Of a stretch of 64,000 bases of DNA, positions 63,936 through 64,000 are shown in pieces (positions within the stretch are counted from its first letter, which is position 1; each line of letters starts with the position of its first letter). The stretch covers positions 3,650,501 through 3,714,500 of the forward strand of contig NZ_CP086615.1 in the NCBI RefSeq assembly GCF_020883455.1, read 5' to 3'. Origin of the DNA: Spiribacter halobius. GTDB taxonomy: Bacteria; Pseudomonadota; Gammaproteobacteria; Nitrococcales; Nitrococcaceae. The translations under genes were made by a program, and so were the position numbers. Under the pieces are notes generated by a model. It had not been told where the DNA came from. It made no database searches and saw only the letters and a list, made by a program, of their open reading frames with translations.

Positions 63936-64000
63936 TGCAAGACGGTGCTGGCCGACCGCCCCTGTCCAACGTGCGTGCGGGTGCAGCGCACCGTTCCGGC
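63936..64000. other. End of window, non-coding
   Basis: The last 65 bases after the nadB stop show no gene or structure that can be supported. Confidence 0.4.

Overview
The window is high-GC DNA from a gammaproteobacterium. The left-end gene content (AsmA, MutY, YggX, tRNA-Phe, GlnK-AmtB behind a sigma-54 type promoter, UbiK, ComM) together with TPP-riboswitch-controlled thiC fits a Chromatiales/Ectothiorhodospiraceae-like bacterium. That placement is an inference from gene content and protein style; no 16S gene is present. The chromosome here is a mosaic: core genes alternate with defence genes, broken mobile elements and small regulator-plus-transporter modules.

Layout. 1-6.5 kb is core: AsmA tail, mutY, yggX, an azurin-like cupredoxin, tRNA-Phe, amtB and glnK, ubiK, and comM, which is cut off after about 280 codons exactly where a transposon-end-like sequence begins. 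6.5-12 kb is accessory: a broken antitoxin gene, an AT-richer 853-residue SIR2-wHTH-PIN fusion protein, an IS481-type transposase tail, an HU protein and a DUF1127 protein. 12-19.4 kb holds thiC, an orphan VirD4-like ATPase paired with a DEDD exonuclease, a PPOX-family protein and an EamA transporter. 19.5-33.1 kb is a defence island. A CapW/BrxR-like WYL repressor diverges from an operon encoding DUF3892, DUF2188 and HNH proteins, a metallo-beta-lactamase-fold protein, an E2-E1-JAB triple fusion and a four-helix membrane protein. A giant transglutaminase-like/helicase/nuclease protein and a frameshifted BRCT gene follow.

33.2-36.7 kb contains a tiny ORF with a near-perfect Shine-Dalgarno sequence, then two 328-bp inverted-repeat-bounded elements (about 98% identical) flanking a cargo of a SANT-repeat gene and an RDD membrane protein. 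36.7-47.7 kb holds detoxification and export modules, each with its regulator: LysR/DoxX/GST/YqjG/alpha-beta hydrolase, MarR/EamA, TetR/MFS, LysR/azoreductase, and a nucleoside deaminase. 47.9-50.6 kb is a XamI-type (GTCGAC-family) restriction-modification operon led by a small ribbon-helix-helix gene. Its promoter carries two GTCGAC sites between -35 and -10. 50.65-52.1 kb is a decayed transposase-like gene. 52.4-62 kb is an eight-gene operon for uptake and breakdown of a polyamine-like or ureide-like nitrogen compound, facing a double-wHTH GntR regulator. nadB closes the window.

The strongest candidates for something not yet described are three. First, the WYL-regulated E2-E1-JAB/MBL/HNH/4TM operon, which has no recognisable ubiquitin-like protein or CD-NTase. 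Second, the single-gene SIR2-wHTH-PIN protein. Third, the restriction-modification operon whose own recognition sequence appears to be built into its leaderless promoter. All functional statements rest on reading motifs by eye; no database search was run.
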